Part shown: positions 33,646 through 44,931 of the stretch, piece by piece
Position numbering within the stretch: the stretch's first letter is position 1
Layout: the number at the start of each line of letters is the position of its first letter
NCBI GenBank assembly: GCA_037043455.1
Contig: JAWPHD010005586.1
Coordinates: forward strand, 62,001-126,000
Length of the DNA stretch: 64,000 nt
Direction of reading: 5' to 3'
DNA from: Cyrtodaria siliqua
Lineage: Eukaryota > Mollusca > Bivalvia > Adapedonta > Hiatellidae
Notes under the pieces: model-generated
Databases searched by the model: none
The model's input: the letters and a program-made list of their open reading frames with translations, nothing else
Told to the model about the DNA's origin: nothing
Made by a program: the position numbers and the translations under genes

Positions 33646-34323
33646 GTTTCTTAAATATATTTCGTATTTTGATCTGGTCCATTTTATAAAACTCCCGACT
33701 TAAACCTTATTCAATCCTTACTATTCTAATTCAAATAATATGGTCCGAACTGGCGAGTAAACATGGTCTGAAAAAGCCAGTGATGTGGTCTGATTCAGCC
33801 CGGACGTGGTTCGAATAAGCCCGATCCGAATCGACCATGGTCCAAATCGGCCAGGTACCTATTACACCTCCTGAACTCACCAACAGTTCTTTTTTATTTT
33901 GGATCATATACTAGTACTGTCAAATGAATGGTTTTCGAACCAACCGGTGGTCCAAAGTGCTACGGCAACATTTCAAGCTCATCACTATGGTCTAGGGTTC
34001 GATTCCAGCTCGCGCCCAGATTTGCAATGGGAAAATGTAAGCCAGTTGCTTTCCATTACTTTTGGAAGGACGGTGGTATCTCAGTCACAAAGTATCACAA
34101 GTCGCTCAAAACAGTTATACAAGAAAGCAGTAACTGGAATGAATATGATAAGAAAACCAAGTGTGTAAATGTTACAAGAATACTTTTATTTTTAAATGTC
34201 AACAATCAAAAACATATACATATTTATGAACATAATTATCATAAAAGATTTTGAGCACTAGACAGTTTGTTAAACAATTCAATGCTGATTGGTCATTTTA
34301 AACGATTTTAACATCAGAAAACA
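33646..34323 (+). other. Mixed sequence with a possible tRNA-like SINE head (33933-34025)
   Basis: CCGGTGGTCCAAAGTGCTAC (A-box-like) and AGGGTTCGATTCCAGCTC (B box GGTTCGATTCC) are about 55 bp apart on the plus strand, as in the head of a tRNA-derived SINE. Upstream, 33740-33850 has three loosely repeated phrases around TGGTC(C/T)GAA. Two overlapping ORFs (33899, 33928) run through the tRNA-like head and are not credible genes. Confidence 0.45.
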
Positions 34324-36044
34324 TGACAAGAGGCCCAAGAGGGCCTGTGGACGCTCTACTGGCTAAAGATAAAGTTTATGCACAAGGGGCCATAACTCTT
34401 TCAAATATCGTTCAACCAGAACATGGTGATAATATACGTAACTAGGCTTGGTACTGATTGTCCCTGACAAGTTTCGTTTAAATCCAGCCAGAAGTTCAGG
34501 AGAACTAGTCTGTACAAAGTTAGTGTATTAAAACTTTTAAGGGGTCATAACTCTGCCAAAATTAATTCAACCAGAACACGGCAACGATAGGTGCAACTAG
34601 GCTTGGTACTGAGCATCCCCATCAAGATTCGTTGAAATCCAGCAAGGAGTTCAGAACAGACTAATCTGGACAACGTTTCTCTATTAAAACCTTTAAAGGG
34701 CCATAACTCTAACAAAAATCATTTAACCCGAATATGGCGATAATATATGCACAACTAGGCTTGATACTGATCATCCTTGTCAAGTTTCGTTAAAATCCAG
34801 CCAGGGCTTCAGGAGAACTAGCCAGGAAAATGTTTGTGTATCAAAAACCTTTAAAGGGCCATAACTCCACCAACAAGAGGGCCAAGATGGCCCTAAATCG
34901 ATCACCTGAGTACTGGCACATTAGCAAACTTCTTTGAAATCTTATGGTCATATACAATCTGTGCAAGTTTGGTTAAGATTGTTCAAGAAATGTGGGCTCT
35001 GTTGTGTATAACAACATTGATATAAAGACATTGACAAAGTTTGGTAAATATCAAAAACAAAACGAAGGTGCTAGAGTGTAACACCTTGGGCAGGGCCAAA
35101 TGTGACCCGAGGGCTACATGTAATATATGAGAGCTTTGTGGTTTCAGAGAAGAAGATTTTTTAAGTTTTTCCCTATACAAGTCTATGTAAAAGGGTCACC
35201 ATTTGAACAAACTTGGCAAAGGACCATAAGCTTATAGCAAATGCAAAATATTAAACCTCTGGCTCTTGCAGTTCCAGAGAAGATTTTTTAAGTTTTCCCC
35301 TATACATGTCTATGTAAAACATGTGACCCTTGGGGCGGGGCCAAATGTGACCCGAGGGTCACCATTTGAACAAACTTGGTAAAGGACCATAAGCTTATAG
35401 TAAATGCAAAATATCAAACCTCTGGCTGTTGTAGTTTCCGAGAAGAAGATTTTTAAAAAACAATCCTATATAAGTCTGTAAAACTGTGACCACCGGGGCG
35501 GGGACAAATTTGACCACAGGGTCACCATTTGAAGAAACTTAGTAGAGGACCATAAGCTGATGCTACATGTAATACATGAGAGCTGTGTGTCTTGTGGTTT
35601 CAGAGAAGCAGATTTTTTAAAGTTTTTTCCTATATGTCTATATGAAAAACATGCGAATATATACAAACTTTGGACCCCCGGAGCACGGCCATTTTTTACC
35701 CCGGGGACTTTATTTGAACAAAATTGATAGTCTAGACGTTGGCAATCATTTTAAAAGAAAAACTTTTGAAATCTGTCTGGCGGTTCTGGAGAAGAAGATT
35801 TTTTAAGGTTTCGACCATATATGGTAATGGCAGCCATCTTGGATGTAGCGCTGACCTAATTTTAACAAATCTAAAAAGCATTCATCTAAGGATCATCCAC
35901 GTGAAGTTTGGTCAAAATTAGCCAAGGGGTTTCTGAGGAGAAATCATTTGAAGAAAAGTTAACGGACGACAGACGGACGACGAACGACAGACAACACACC
36001 ATCCCATAAGCTCTGCTGGCCCTTGGCCAGTAGAGCTAAAAACA
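34324..36044 (-). repeat. Complete minus-strand AGCTCTACTGGCC-headed repeat
   Basis: Minus head TTTTTAGCTCTACTGGCC / GGCCAGCAGAGCTTATGG (36008-36044) and minus tail GACAAGAGGCCCAAGAGGGC (34324). Between them are two module classes: GGCCATAACTCT modules (34380-34870) and AACAAACTTGG(T/C)AAAGGACC modules (34890-35640). A second tail-like AACAAGAGGGCCAAGATGGC at 34872 suggests two fused elements. Confidence 0.8.
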
Positions 36045-36216
36045 ATGATTACGTTAAGTTCAGGCAATAATTTTAAGTTGTTAAAACAGGATGAAGACGC
36101 AAATTTTCTTCGTTTGGTGTTGAGAGATGGGTATCATTGCATGTGTGAGAATTTGTTAGTATTATGTGCCATCTCTCAAAAATATGTGTAATAAAATCCA
36201 TGAAAGTTCATGTATA

Positions 36217-36312
36217 GGATAGAGGCTATGAAGAGAAATCTTTACCATCAAGAAACCGAAAGGGAGGCAGCAGTTTCTTAATGGTGAAGATTTCTCTTCA
36301 TAGACTCTATCC
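36217..36312. repeat. 96-bp inverted repeat (hairpin)
   Basis: GGATAGAGGCTATGAAGAGA through AAGAAAC pairs with GTTTCTTAATGGTGAAGAT through CTCTATCC, giving arms of about 38-40 nt with a few mismatches and a ~18-nt loop. No flanking TSD is obvious. Likely a miniature element. Confidence 0.75.
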
Positions 36313-38140
36313 AGACTCCATCCCAGCCAGCTTAGTGTTTACGATAGGTTTTATCGATAGTCTCTATATAGTTCACACTCTAATCCATGAAGAGCGCTGG
36401 TAGTGAAATCTTCATGAATAAATGGTGCAAGTATTTGAAATTCTGAGCCAGCTGATTGGTTTAAAAAGTAGAGTAAACACTAAGTCAGATAAGACTCGAG
36501 CCTGTTGATATTGTGCCAGACCAAAAGCTGGTGCCTGGGACTTGAATTACAACATGAATAGCAATTGGACCAAACAATTAGTGTTTGAGTGTGAAGGCTA
36601 TCTGAGTTTAGATTAGAAGAAAGGGTTTAATGTTAGAACATAATTATATTTTTTATTGAAATATGATCAGTGGAGCAGACTTATTTAAACTCTTTAGAAG
36701 ATACTTCAGTTAAAGTTTCAACAACATCTGTTTAATGACTGAAGTGATGTTATAATCAAAGTACATACAGCTGTAAAAAGCTTCACATTCATAAAGATCA
36801 TGGTATTAGTGCAACACAATAATTTCTAAATACAACACAATACAATGCTAAATGGTCTAGTTGTTTACTGCTACTAATTTGCGCATAAAATAAATTGCAT
36901 AAAAAGTTTATATGAGATAAGGGAAATGAAAATCCAAAATATAGCCAAACTGCAATATAATAAACTCGTCAGCAAAAATGATATAATGCTCGGCAAGACC
37001 CTTGCATTATATCATTTTGCCAACTCATTTAATAAATTCAATAATGAATGAGAACTCATGTAAGATCCTCTATATATTATTGGTACAATTAGCTTTTGAA
37101 CTATTCAGTTTCATACATGTTTGTTTAATCGATACAAAAGACCTTCAGGTCCATGAGTATATAGTACAACAATGCATATATCATACCAATAGCAGTTATG
37201 TTTTGAAATTAACATTTATGTGCAATAATTCAACATTGTATAATATTACCTTATATTTATGATGATAGCATATTAAACACAAACACAGAATACAATTACA
37301 GTAGTATTAAAGTCCCTGTCTAGCCATCAACAGCCGAATATTACCACATATGCACGGTCGCTAAACCTATACTGACGATGAGATATGAGGGCCATTCAAA
37401 TATTATGTGGACATAATTAATAGTTAATATACTTTTATAAATCAAGTAAATTAAATTAATACATGGCAATAACGGTCTTCATTTCCACTTTCATATCAGT
37501 AATATTACAAAATTATTTTAAACAGATTTCAAGAAATATGAGTTTTAACAACCCCACTGTAGCCGCCACGGAGGACCTCCTTTGTGTGCTATGCCGAAAA
37601 CCAACAACACCCTAATGTCATAAATGATGAAACATGTTATAAATAGTAAACTTAATTGTTATTAAATTAGATTATTGTATTAATCATGGTTTGCATTAAA
37701 CAAATAGTTTACAGCATTGTTGAATAATCATGTTTTATAAGTATATCATATGAATTCAATCGAGTTTAGCATACATATTCAAAGTATTTAGGAAACAATT
37801 TGGATAGTCATTCCAAAAGACATATTTATTTAATATATTTCGGTATTCTTAATTTATTAACACACACATCTTGAAGAAAATATGTAAGATTTTAAAATTT
37901 TACTTTTTTTTATTAAAAGTTAATATTATTTAATATTTATTTAACATTTTAGTGTTCCGTGTTTTCTGGCGGCGTCAGTTTCAACGTAAAAGCATGGAAG
38001 AGTGCGTCTAGCTTCTACTTATTTAAATTTATATTTATCATACTTCACCCTGTTCAATATTTATAAAATTTCTTAATTGTGATTTTGGAATACCAGTGAC
38101 AATGCTACTTTAGTTTCCTGTATTTTTGCGGACGAATTAC

Positions 38141-38220
38141 CTTTCATTTAGCCGTTCACGAAATGTAGTTATAAAATAATGTTTCATTTAGCCGTTCACG
38201 AAATGTAGTTATAAAATAAT
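38141..38220. repeat. 40-bp unit in tandem, two copies
   Basis: TTTCATTTAGCCGTTCACGA followed by AATGTAGTTATAAAATAATG occurs twice back to back and identical, so the duplication is recent. Confidence 0.9.
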
Positions 38221-38619
38221 GACATCTCATTTTGGACTGCTCCGTAGATTGGATTCTTGTCCTATTAGTTTAAACAGATTGGGTTTTGTCCTATTAGTTT
38301 AAACATATTTATTTTACATCGATTGCAAAACAAGTTCTTGCAACTAAGATTATAAGAATCCACCATGAGTATCCATGTGAGATAGGGAAATCTCACCCAA
38401 GGGTCAGAATTGTAAACAGGAACGAGGCTCTGCCAAGTTATGCGCTTAGTACAGGCATACTTCAAATGGCTGCATTTGATTTTACCCTAAAATAAGGCGA
38501 CGTCACCAACGTGACATCATGACATTTCATGTAAGAGTCACATGTCATGAAAGATACACTTATCTCACATGAGGAAAACATCTATCTCACATGACTAGAA
38601 ATGGGAGAATAATCACTCT

Positions 38620-38760
38620 CGATGGCTTCCTGGGTAGAACCAGTACCAAGCAATGTGGATTAATTATCTTGCTCAAGGATAAATAATGTGGACGCAGCGG
38701 GGATTGAACCCACGACCTCTCGATGTGGAGTGCGGCGCTCTACCACTGGACCATGCACTA
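38620..38760 (-). mobile_element. tRNA-headed SINE copy
   Basis: On the minus strand GCATGGTCCAGTGGTAGAGC (A box) is followed by GTGGGTTCAATCCCCGC (B box), then CTTGAGCAAGATAATTAATC and GGTTCTACCCAGGAAGCC. The head looks tRNA-like, but the anticodon and acceptor arms are not complementary, so it is a SINE rather than a tRNA gene. Confidence 0.7.
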
Positions 38761-40883
38761 GATTTCTTTTCAGCTGGATTACAAAGTATAAGAATCTTAA
38801 AGGTTTACATCAAAAAATAAGTGCGATATCGAAAAAGTCCACATATTATTTGAACAGCCCTCGGATATTATATAACTTGCATATTCTGAGAATCAAAACT
38901 CTATAGACACAATATAAACAGCTTTAAACGGCCAGGCCAAACTCTAAAACTGGAGCGTCAAATTCATTCATTTTACGCATATTCAATCAATTTTAAGAAT
39001 CCGTGAATAAACCTTAACTTTTAATTGGCACATATACATTATTTTGGCATGAACACCTGGATAGAGTTGAAACGGTTTTGTAGAGTAACTGTTCCCGACG
39101 ATTCGTCGGACTAGCACGCGGTGCCATGGCTAGCAACTCCCCAACCACTACAGTTTACTAATATACATCATTCAATAAACTTAGTCAACGTCATTATTCT
39201 TGTCCTGTTTCCTGTTCACCCCGAGTAATACACCCCGAGTAATACACCCCACCCCGAGTAATACACCCCGAGAATCTCAAGGGAGATGTAACCACTCCCG
39301 CCGTGGGTCTCCCATTGACCGCACACGCATTCAGCAAATTCGGTAAAAATAGGAAGCATGTAAACTTATAACGCTTAAGATATAAATGATAGTGAAGAGT
39401 TAAACTTGCAAACTTGTGGAGATATTACTCACATTGTTCACACTGTTTCCTGTACAAATCAGTCACTGCATCCATCACTCGGGCAACAAGTTAACTCAGA
39501 AGTAGAAAACGATAAGTGGGAGACTATCTCATGTTTATAGAATTATTAAGCGTTTCCTTTAAAAGTGCACATAGCACACTCACTGCCCACATTATTCATT
39601 GCTCACAGTCACAAGGTCATGATCATGGAAAAACTTTCTGAGCTATAATCTAGTACCTTTCAACCTAAGGTCATTTACCTTCATACTGTCAATGGGACAA
39701 GAATGATTTTTTGAGTTCATTAGTCATCAGCAGGATGGTGCTTCTTGTCGTTTGAAAACAACCCTTTTGAGACATTAATTATGGTTTAATATTTGAGAAC
39801 TTTCAACCACACAAAAAGAAGGAATTATAACGTGCATTCTGAAACCAACAAAGACAATATTTGAAAAATTGGAGACCAATTTCATTATTAAATTGTTATT
39901 TTGGGTATTGTTTAATCACCCCTAAGAATATGTTTAGGCTGTAATAAACAGGACTTGTAGCCTTAGATCCAAAACTCCAAAGATGTTAGGTAGATGCATA
40001 TAAGGAACATTCTGGCGGAGTTTGGTGAAAATCCTGCGAGAAAGAAGCATGATAGGCATGTTGTAGCAGAGACTAGATGTGACCTATATTTCATTCAAAA
40101 TATCTTCAATACATGATGCTGGTAGGATCCATATAATGAACATTCTGGTGGAGTTTGGTGACAATCCTGTAAGTAACGAAGAAGATTTTAAGAAGTTGAA
40201 ATCGGACACATGGACTAATGAACAGAATAACAAAATGACACACTGATCGTATCGTATTTGTCTTGTTTGTCTATGTTCCGAGTCTTGTATATTAAGTATT
40301 CGTTTTGTGTTGTTTTAGGTTTATGTCGTATATTGTCGAATCTACCCTTAATAAACCCACGATCCCCGGCAGAAAGCGTTGTCGTATTTATAACCCCGAC
40401 GTCCACAAGCTCACAATGATATGAGACACTCGGACGAAATTGTGATCGCTAAGTCAAGATCTGTTAACGGGCTGGACTAAAACAACAACAAATCAAAAAT
40501 ATCCACCTGAGACTTGAGCTAATTAAACTTACAATAAATATTTGCACCTGTACCACAAGCATGTGTTGTCCCACAAACTCTAAAATACAATAGAGCACAT
40601 GGCCAATGTTTGTGGGAACTTGATCTAGGAACAATGGAGGGCAGAGCTAGGAATGGAATGCCGAAATTTATTGCTCTATTCCAAAAGCATTCTTCGTGTG
40701 TTTTAATACACAAGTGAAGAGGTGCTAGGATGGCATACTGGGGTGATAAAACAAAAATAATTCTGGGAAAGGTTTAAAATGAAATAAGGAGACAAAGACC
40801 AAGTCATTTTTTGACTGGATTTTGAAATAGAATTATGTAGGAAATTGTAATGAAAATGGGCATGGCTGCAAATGGATAATAGG
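38761..40883. other. Repeat-poor AT-rich stretch
   Basis: No gene seen. A short tandem tract of ACCCCGAGTAATAC (about four copies, one shortened) lies at 39218-39275. Two ~60-bp modules with AACATTCTGG(C/T)GGAGTTTGG lie at about 40008 and 40138. Confidence 0.45.
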
Positions 40884-40945
40884 CAGACCACCCACTTTTC
40901 CTGGGTAGAACCAGTACTGTACACCTCCCGCCATCCTTAAGAATT
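40884..40945 (-). mobile_element. SINE 3' fragment
   Basis: AGGCAGACCACCCACTTTTC through CTGTACACCTCC matches 21530-21592 closely, in the same orientation, without the tRNA-like head. Confidence 0.65.
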
Positions 40946-41102
40946 AATTTAGTTAGTAAATAAGTCAGTCATATTAACTGTAAGTCTGACTTCCATTGTA
41001 AATTTGCAAGAGGGAGTTTTATTGAAACCTGTAAACAGTTAACAAATTTCAAAGCTGTGGACTTTAATACAACGGCACAATTTACAGACTTAAATACCAG
41101 AT

Positions 41103-41361
41103 GATTAATTGATTGAATTGGATTTTATACTCGCACCAACAGCTAAGGTCATATGGCGACTTTCCAGCTTCCAGTGGTGGAGGAAGATCCCAGGTGTCCC
41201 TCTGGACGGGCGGGCACCTGGGTAGAACCACTGACGTTCCACAAGCCAGCTGGATAGCTTCCTCACATAAAGGTTCCAAGCCCCCTGAGGGATCGAACCT
41301 ACAGCGGTGAGGGGAAAGTGTCTTCAAGTCAAAGACTAACCACTCGGCCATGGACGCACCC
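41103..41361 (-). mobile_element. Full-length tRNA-headed SINE
   Basis: The minus-strand head GGGTGCGTCCATGGCCGAGT continues with GGTTAGTC (A box) and GTAGGTTCGATCCCTCAG (B box). Next come TTCCACCACTGG and GTTGGTGCGAGTATAAAATC, with an AATTCAATCAATTAATC tail at the left end. The head is tRNA(Ser/Leu)-like by its A box. A plus-strand relative is at 41975-42200. Confidence 0.8.
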
Positions 41362-41480
41362 TTTTACCAGATGAAGACAATGACATTTGTGATGGACAAA
41401 ACAATGCTGTAATAGGTTTCGATGTTGATATGATGACAATCAGTGGAAATGATAAAGACGAGCACTTTACCTTATTCCTA

Positions 41481-41800
41481 ACAAGAGGTCAATGACCTTG
41501 AAGCTCTACTGATAGATTTTGATAGCCAGATCAGCCATCGGAACCTGTGAAGTTTTATGGAAATAAGACCAACACTTTCAGAAAAGTAGTCAACATTTTT
41601 TCCTGTATCACTATAAAAAGATGGTCACTGGTGGCCATGTCTGACATAGAATCAAAATGATTTTTGTTTAGGACCAGCAACATATCATGCCAGTCATTTT
41701 AGTAAAGGTTCCAAATCAATACCACTTATGGTTTTTGAGAAGTAGTTGGCACAAACTTGTATTTAAGCTGTGGCAGCCATCTTGAATTTCCAGGCAAGAA
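41481..41800 (-). repeat. Truncated minus-strand headed repeat
   Basis: Starts with the reversed tail AACAAGAGGTCAATGACCTT and AAGCTCTACTGATAG, then one module (GATGGTCACTGGTGGCCATG, GGCAGCCATCTTGAATTTC). The head is missing. Confidence 0.7.
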
Positions 41801-41974
41801 ATATAAAAAGATCGGACAGGGAAAGTAACAGTCAATTAGGACAGTCAACCACAGAACACAGAAACAAACACGCAAACAGACAAAAACAAACACGCAAACC
41901 TGAAACAAACACGCAAACCTGAATAAGGAAGCACTCACACTAAACATTACTTTTTTCTGTGTAACTTTCGGGAT

Positions 41975-42205
41975 GCATCCGCTGTGGGTTCGATTCCCCA
42001 TGGGGCCAGGACTGTTTAGTATGTGAGTATCAAGCTATCCAGCTTACTTGCGGAATGTCGGTGGTTCTACTCAGGTGCGCGTCCGTGTACGAAAAAATGC
42101 CCGGGTTTGCACCTGGGGTCTTCCTCCACCATTAAAAAGCTGGAATGTCGCCAAATGACCTTAGCTGTTGGTGCAACTATAAAATCCAGTTTAATGAATT
42201 CATAT
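41975..42205 (+). mobile_element. 5'-truncated tRNA-headed SINE, plus strand
   Basis: Begins in the B-box region (GTGGGTTCGATTCCCCATG) and continues through CACCTGGGGTCTTCCTCCAC and CTTAGCTGTTGGTGCAACTA to AAAATCCAGTTTAATG. Same family as 41103-41361, opposite orientation. Confidence 0.75.
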
Positions 42206-43100
42206 AAGATTTGGTTGAATTCCGACAAGTGGTTTCTGAGAAAAAGTCAGCAGAAGCAAAAGATAACGACGACGAAGGACGACGGACGAAGAGTGACTCC
42301 AAAACATCACATTGAGCCCATTGAGCCTTCGGCTCAAGTGATCAAAAACATTGACAGATGACAACGATTTTTGAATTTTGAAGTCCCGATGAGTTTCTTG
42401 CACTTGAGATTTACTAAAACATGGCAGAGAAGTAACTGATAATAGAGTATATTGTGCAAAAAATACAAAAACTATTAATTGCTTTTAAAAAAATCCATCT
42501 ATACATAGTTGTATTAACATATATACAAGTGCACATAAAATGCAAAACGATTATAATTTTTACTACATTATTATACACACTTTATGGGATGGGCCTCATC
42601 CTTTGACAGAAAACTAATAATCTCAATTTCCTTGTGCAAATGTATTTCTAACAGCGATTTACAGTTACCTATAGAAATTCTCTCCCCCTCAAATACAATA
42701 GGCTCGAAATGTGTCTTTAAATAGAGCCAGGGCCCTCCCTTCACTTTGGGGGAATGGGGCCAGGGCCCTCAGGAAGAGCAATTTTGCATTGTTTTCTTAT
42801 CAAACGGGAATTTCTAAGAAACACAAATTAGTGTTGTTGTTTTTTATTATTTAAGTGGTACCAAGATTTTACCATTCCAAATTGCAAATTGTATGCTGTG
42901 TTCCTGTTCTGGAGTTAAAAAAATTCTAATAATTATTAATTTTTTTTTTTAAAGAGGGCATTTTTCACAGGAAAAGGGGGGAAAATATATACATTTAGGG
43001 GAGTGGAATGGGGCCAAATTTTGGCCCTAAAAATGGTCAAACGACGGCCCTGAGAGCTATAGTAGCTTTAATAGCAATATTACAATACACTAGTAAGGGA
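42206..43100. other. Spacer with a repeat-head remnant
   Basis: 42275-42350 carries a minus-strand repeat head (GACGACGGACGAAGAGTGAC, then GAGCCTTCGGCTCAAGTGAT). 42730-43050 has scattered GGGGCCAGGGCCCTC phrases. A C-run lies at 43127-43145. No gene. Confidence 0.5.
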
Positions 43101-43726
43101 AAATGGAAGTTACCCCACACCACCCCTCCCCCCCCCCCCCCCCCCACACGAATGCTTACATAATGTGCAAACCTTATGCATTGCATCCACTCTTAACGTT
43201 TGTCATGGAAGAAGTAGCCAGCCAAGAAAGTGTTCACGGCAATTATAGGAGTAGAAAAGTTGACAATGTCCAAGATATTGAGTTTGTAGATTGGGATAAT
43301 CTGTGGAATTTTCCCCATCTTTTTATGCAAAAGGATACTGATGTACGTCAATGGTGTGTAGTCCATGGCCTTTTGTCGGAAAGTATGACGTGTTTTAAAG
43401 AACTGAAAGAAAATGTGAACGGTAACAAACTTACATCTGTGTGTATGGGCACACTGGCATGGAAACAACGCAAGAGATGCATTGATAGTGTTTCGCTTAG
43501 GTGCAGTAAAGTGAACCCACATGAAGCCAGTCTTCGACGGAATTCTTTCTTCGAAAGGTCTAAGCTGACCATACAAGATATTATGCTGTTTGTGAAGTGC
43601 TACATGCATAAGAACTCTCTATACCAAAGTAGCAAGTTTTCCGGTGTGGCATAAAAGAGTACTGCAGTGGACTGGGCTTCGTTTGTACGCAAGGTATCCA
43701 AGGAACACTTCCACAGGAAAGAACAG

Positions 43727-44346
43727 GTAAGAACGTGTTATTTTACGGCTCCCACTGATTTCTATAATTTTGTCTGCAATAAAATCAGCAATCCGCAGTA
43801 TTCAAACAGCGAAATAACCATAAATAAATTTCTCTGTTTTGCAACTACGTCTTGCTGTAGCGATTACCTCCCATTAACCATATATAGTTACGTCATATTC
43901 ATGCTCATAGTTTGATGATTGGTGTGCTAAGTGTTTCGTTTTTATAAAAAAAAAGTTTTGATAATGTTCTACTAACATTAAACAAATTCCTTAATACTAT
44001 TGTTATAATTGAAGGGGCAATGAACATAACTTGTGCTCATTATCTGCCTACTTATGGACAGTGTGCCTTTAATATGTATGACTTAAAACTTGCAGCATAT
44101 TCAGAAGAAGTAGCGGGAGGCCGTGATTTTTCTACTAAATGAAGATTGCCGTGTGTCCCTTTAACACTTCACGCGAACCAGTATACAAGGGCGAACATAA
44201 AGATTTCCATAACATTGTTACGCTTCATTTTGTCGATTTCTAAAAGATGATAAAATTACGCAATGAATGACAATTTAATATGAAAGGGACACATGGCAAT
44301 GTTTGATTTTTTTATTCAGCCATTACAATTATTCCATTATTTACAG
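43727..44346 (+). other. Intron of the Merlin-type gene, with MITE-end motifs
   Basis: Bounded by GTAAGA and a TTTACAG acceptor, phase 0. It contains GATTGCCGTGTGTCCCTTTA (44145-44164) and, inverted, AAAGGGACACATGGCAATGT (44282-44301). These match the terminal repeats of the TTAA-flanked MITE at 54374-54647. Their outward order (right end before left end) suggests two adjacent, eroded copies rather than one. Confidence 0.6.
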
Positions 44347-44931
44347 ATCCCCAAACAGACCATGATAACGGGTGATGATAACGGGTGAACTAGAGATCGA
44401 CGAGTCTCTATTTGGGAGAGGCATGAAGTACCACCGAGGAAACACGCACAAGGGGTTGAAAGTATGGGTTTTTGGCATAGTGGAACGCTTGACAAATACC
44501 CTCATCATGTATCCTGTCAACGACCGCAGCGAGAAAACGTTAATTCCGCTGATTCTTCGTCACGTTCAGCCAGGATCGACCATCTACAGTGACGGTTGGA
44601 GTTCATATTGTGGCCTCAATGAACATTTCACTGTAATACACAAATACGCTTACAAGAAGCTCTATCGCAACCTGGACACAGACGAAATAGTTACCGTGCA
44701 CACAAACCGCATTGAGGGTGCCTGGAAGCATGCAAAGGACCATTTCAAACGCATAGTGGGCATCAAACTTCCCCAATTTGAGGGTCACTTGGAGGTAATG
44801 TGGAGGAGTGAGACCATAGGCGGTAACCTGTACGACAGATTTTTTTCATCTGGTGAAAAGCGTATACCCATTGAACACGCCTCCAGTCTACACTTAACCC
44901 CACACCACTGTTCAACTCTTGGACCAGCTCC

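Larger units (their letters stand above)
36045..38619. other. AT-rich, largely repeat-poor stretch
   Basis: No gene-like ORF. Contains the hairpin at 36217-36312, a small palindrome at about 36975-37022 (CAAAAATGATATAATG and its complement around a GCTCGGCAAGACCCTTG loop), and the 40-bp direct duplication at about 38141-38220. Confidence 0.5.

Noticed and set aside
33899..34254. Two overlapping ORFs of 89 and 108 codons
   Set aside because: Both read through the tRNA-like head of a SINE in different frames; no domain recognised.
6679..36044. Helitron assignment for the headed repeats
   Set aside because: The palindrome lies at the GTCCGTCC end and the other end (CCTCTTGTT) lacks the CTRR terminus with an adjacent hairpin; no Rep/helicase sequence is seen.
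38690..38760. Functional tRNA genes at 38.7, 41.3 and 46.6 kb (minus strand)
   Set aside because: A and B boxes are present, but acceptor and anticodon stems do not pair convincingly and each is fused to a SINE body, with a poly-purine or short repeat tail instead of a Pol III terminator.
43103..43204. N-terminal extension of the transposase from the ATG at 43103
   Set aside because: It translates a poly-C tract into Pro and shows no conservation pattern; the ATG at 43205 is closer to the expected domain start.
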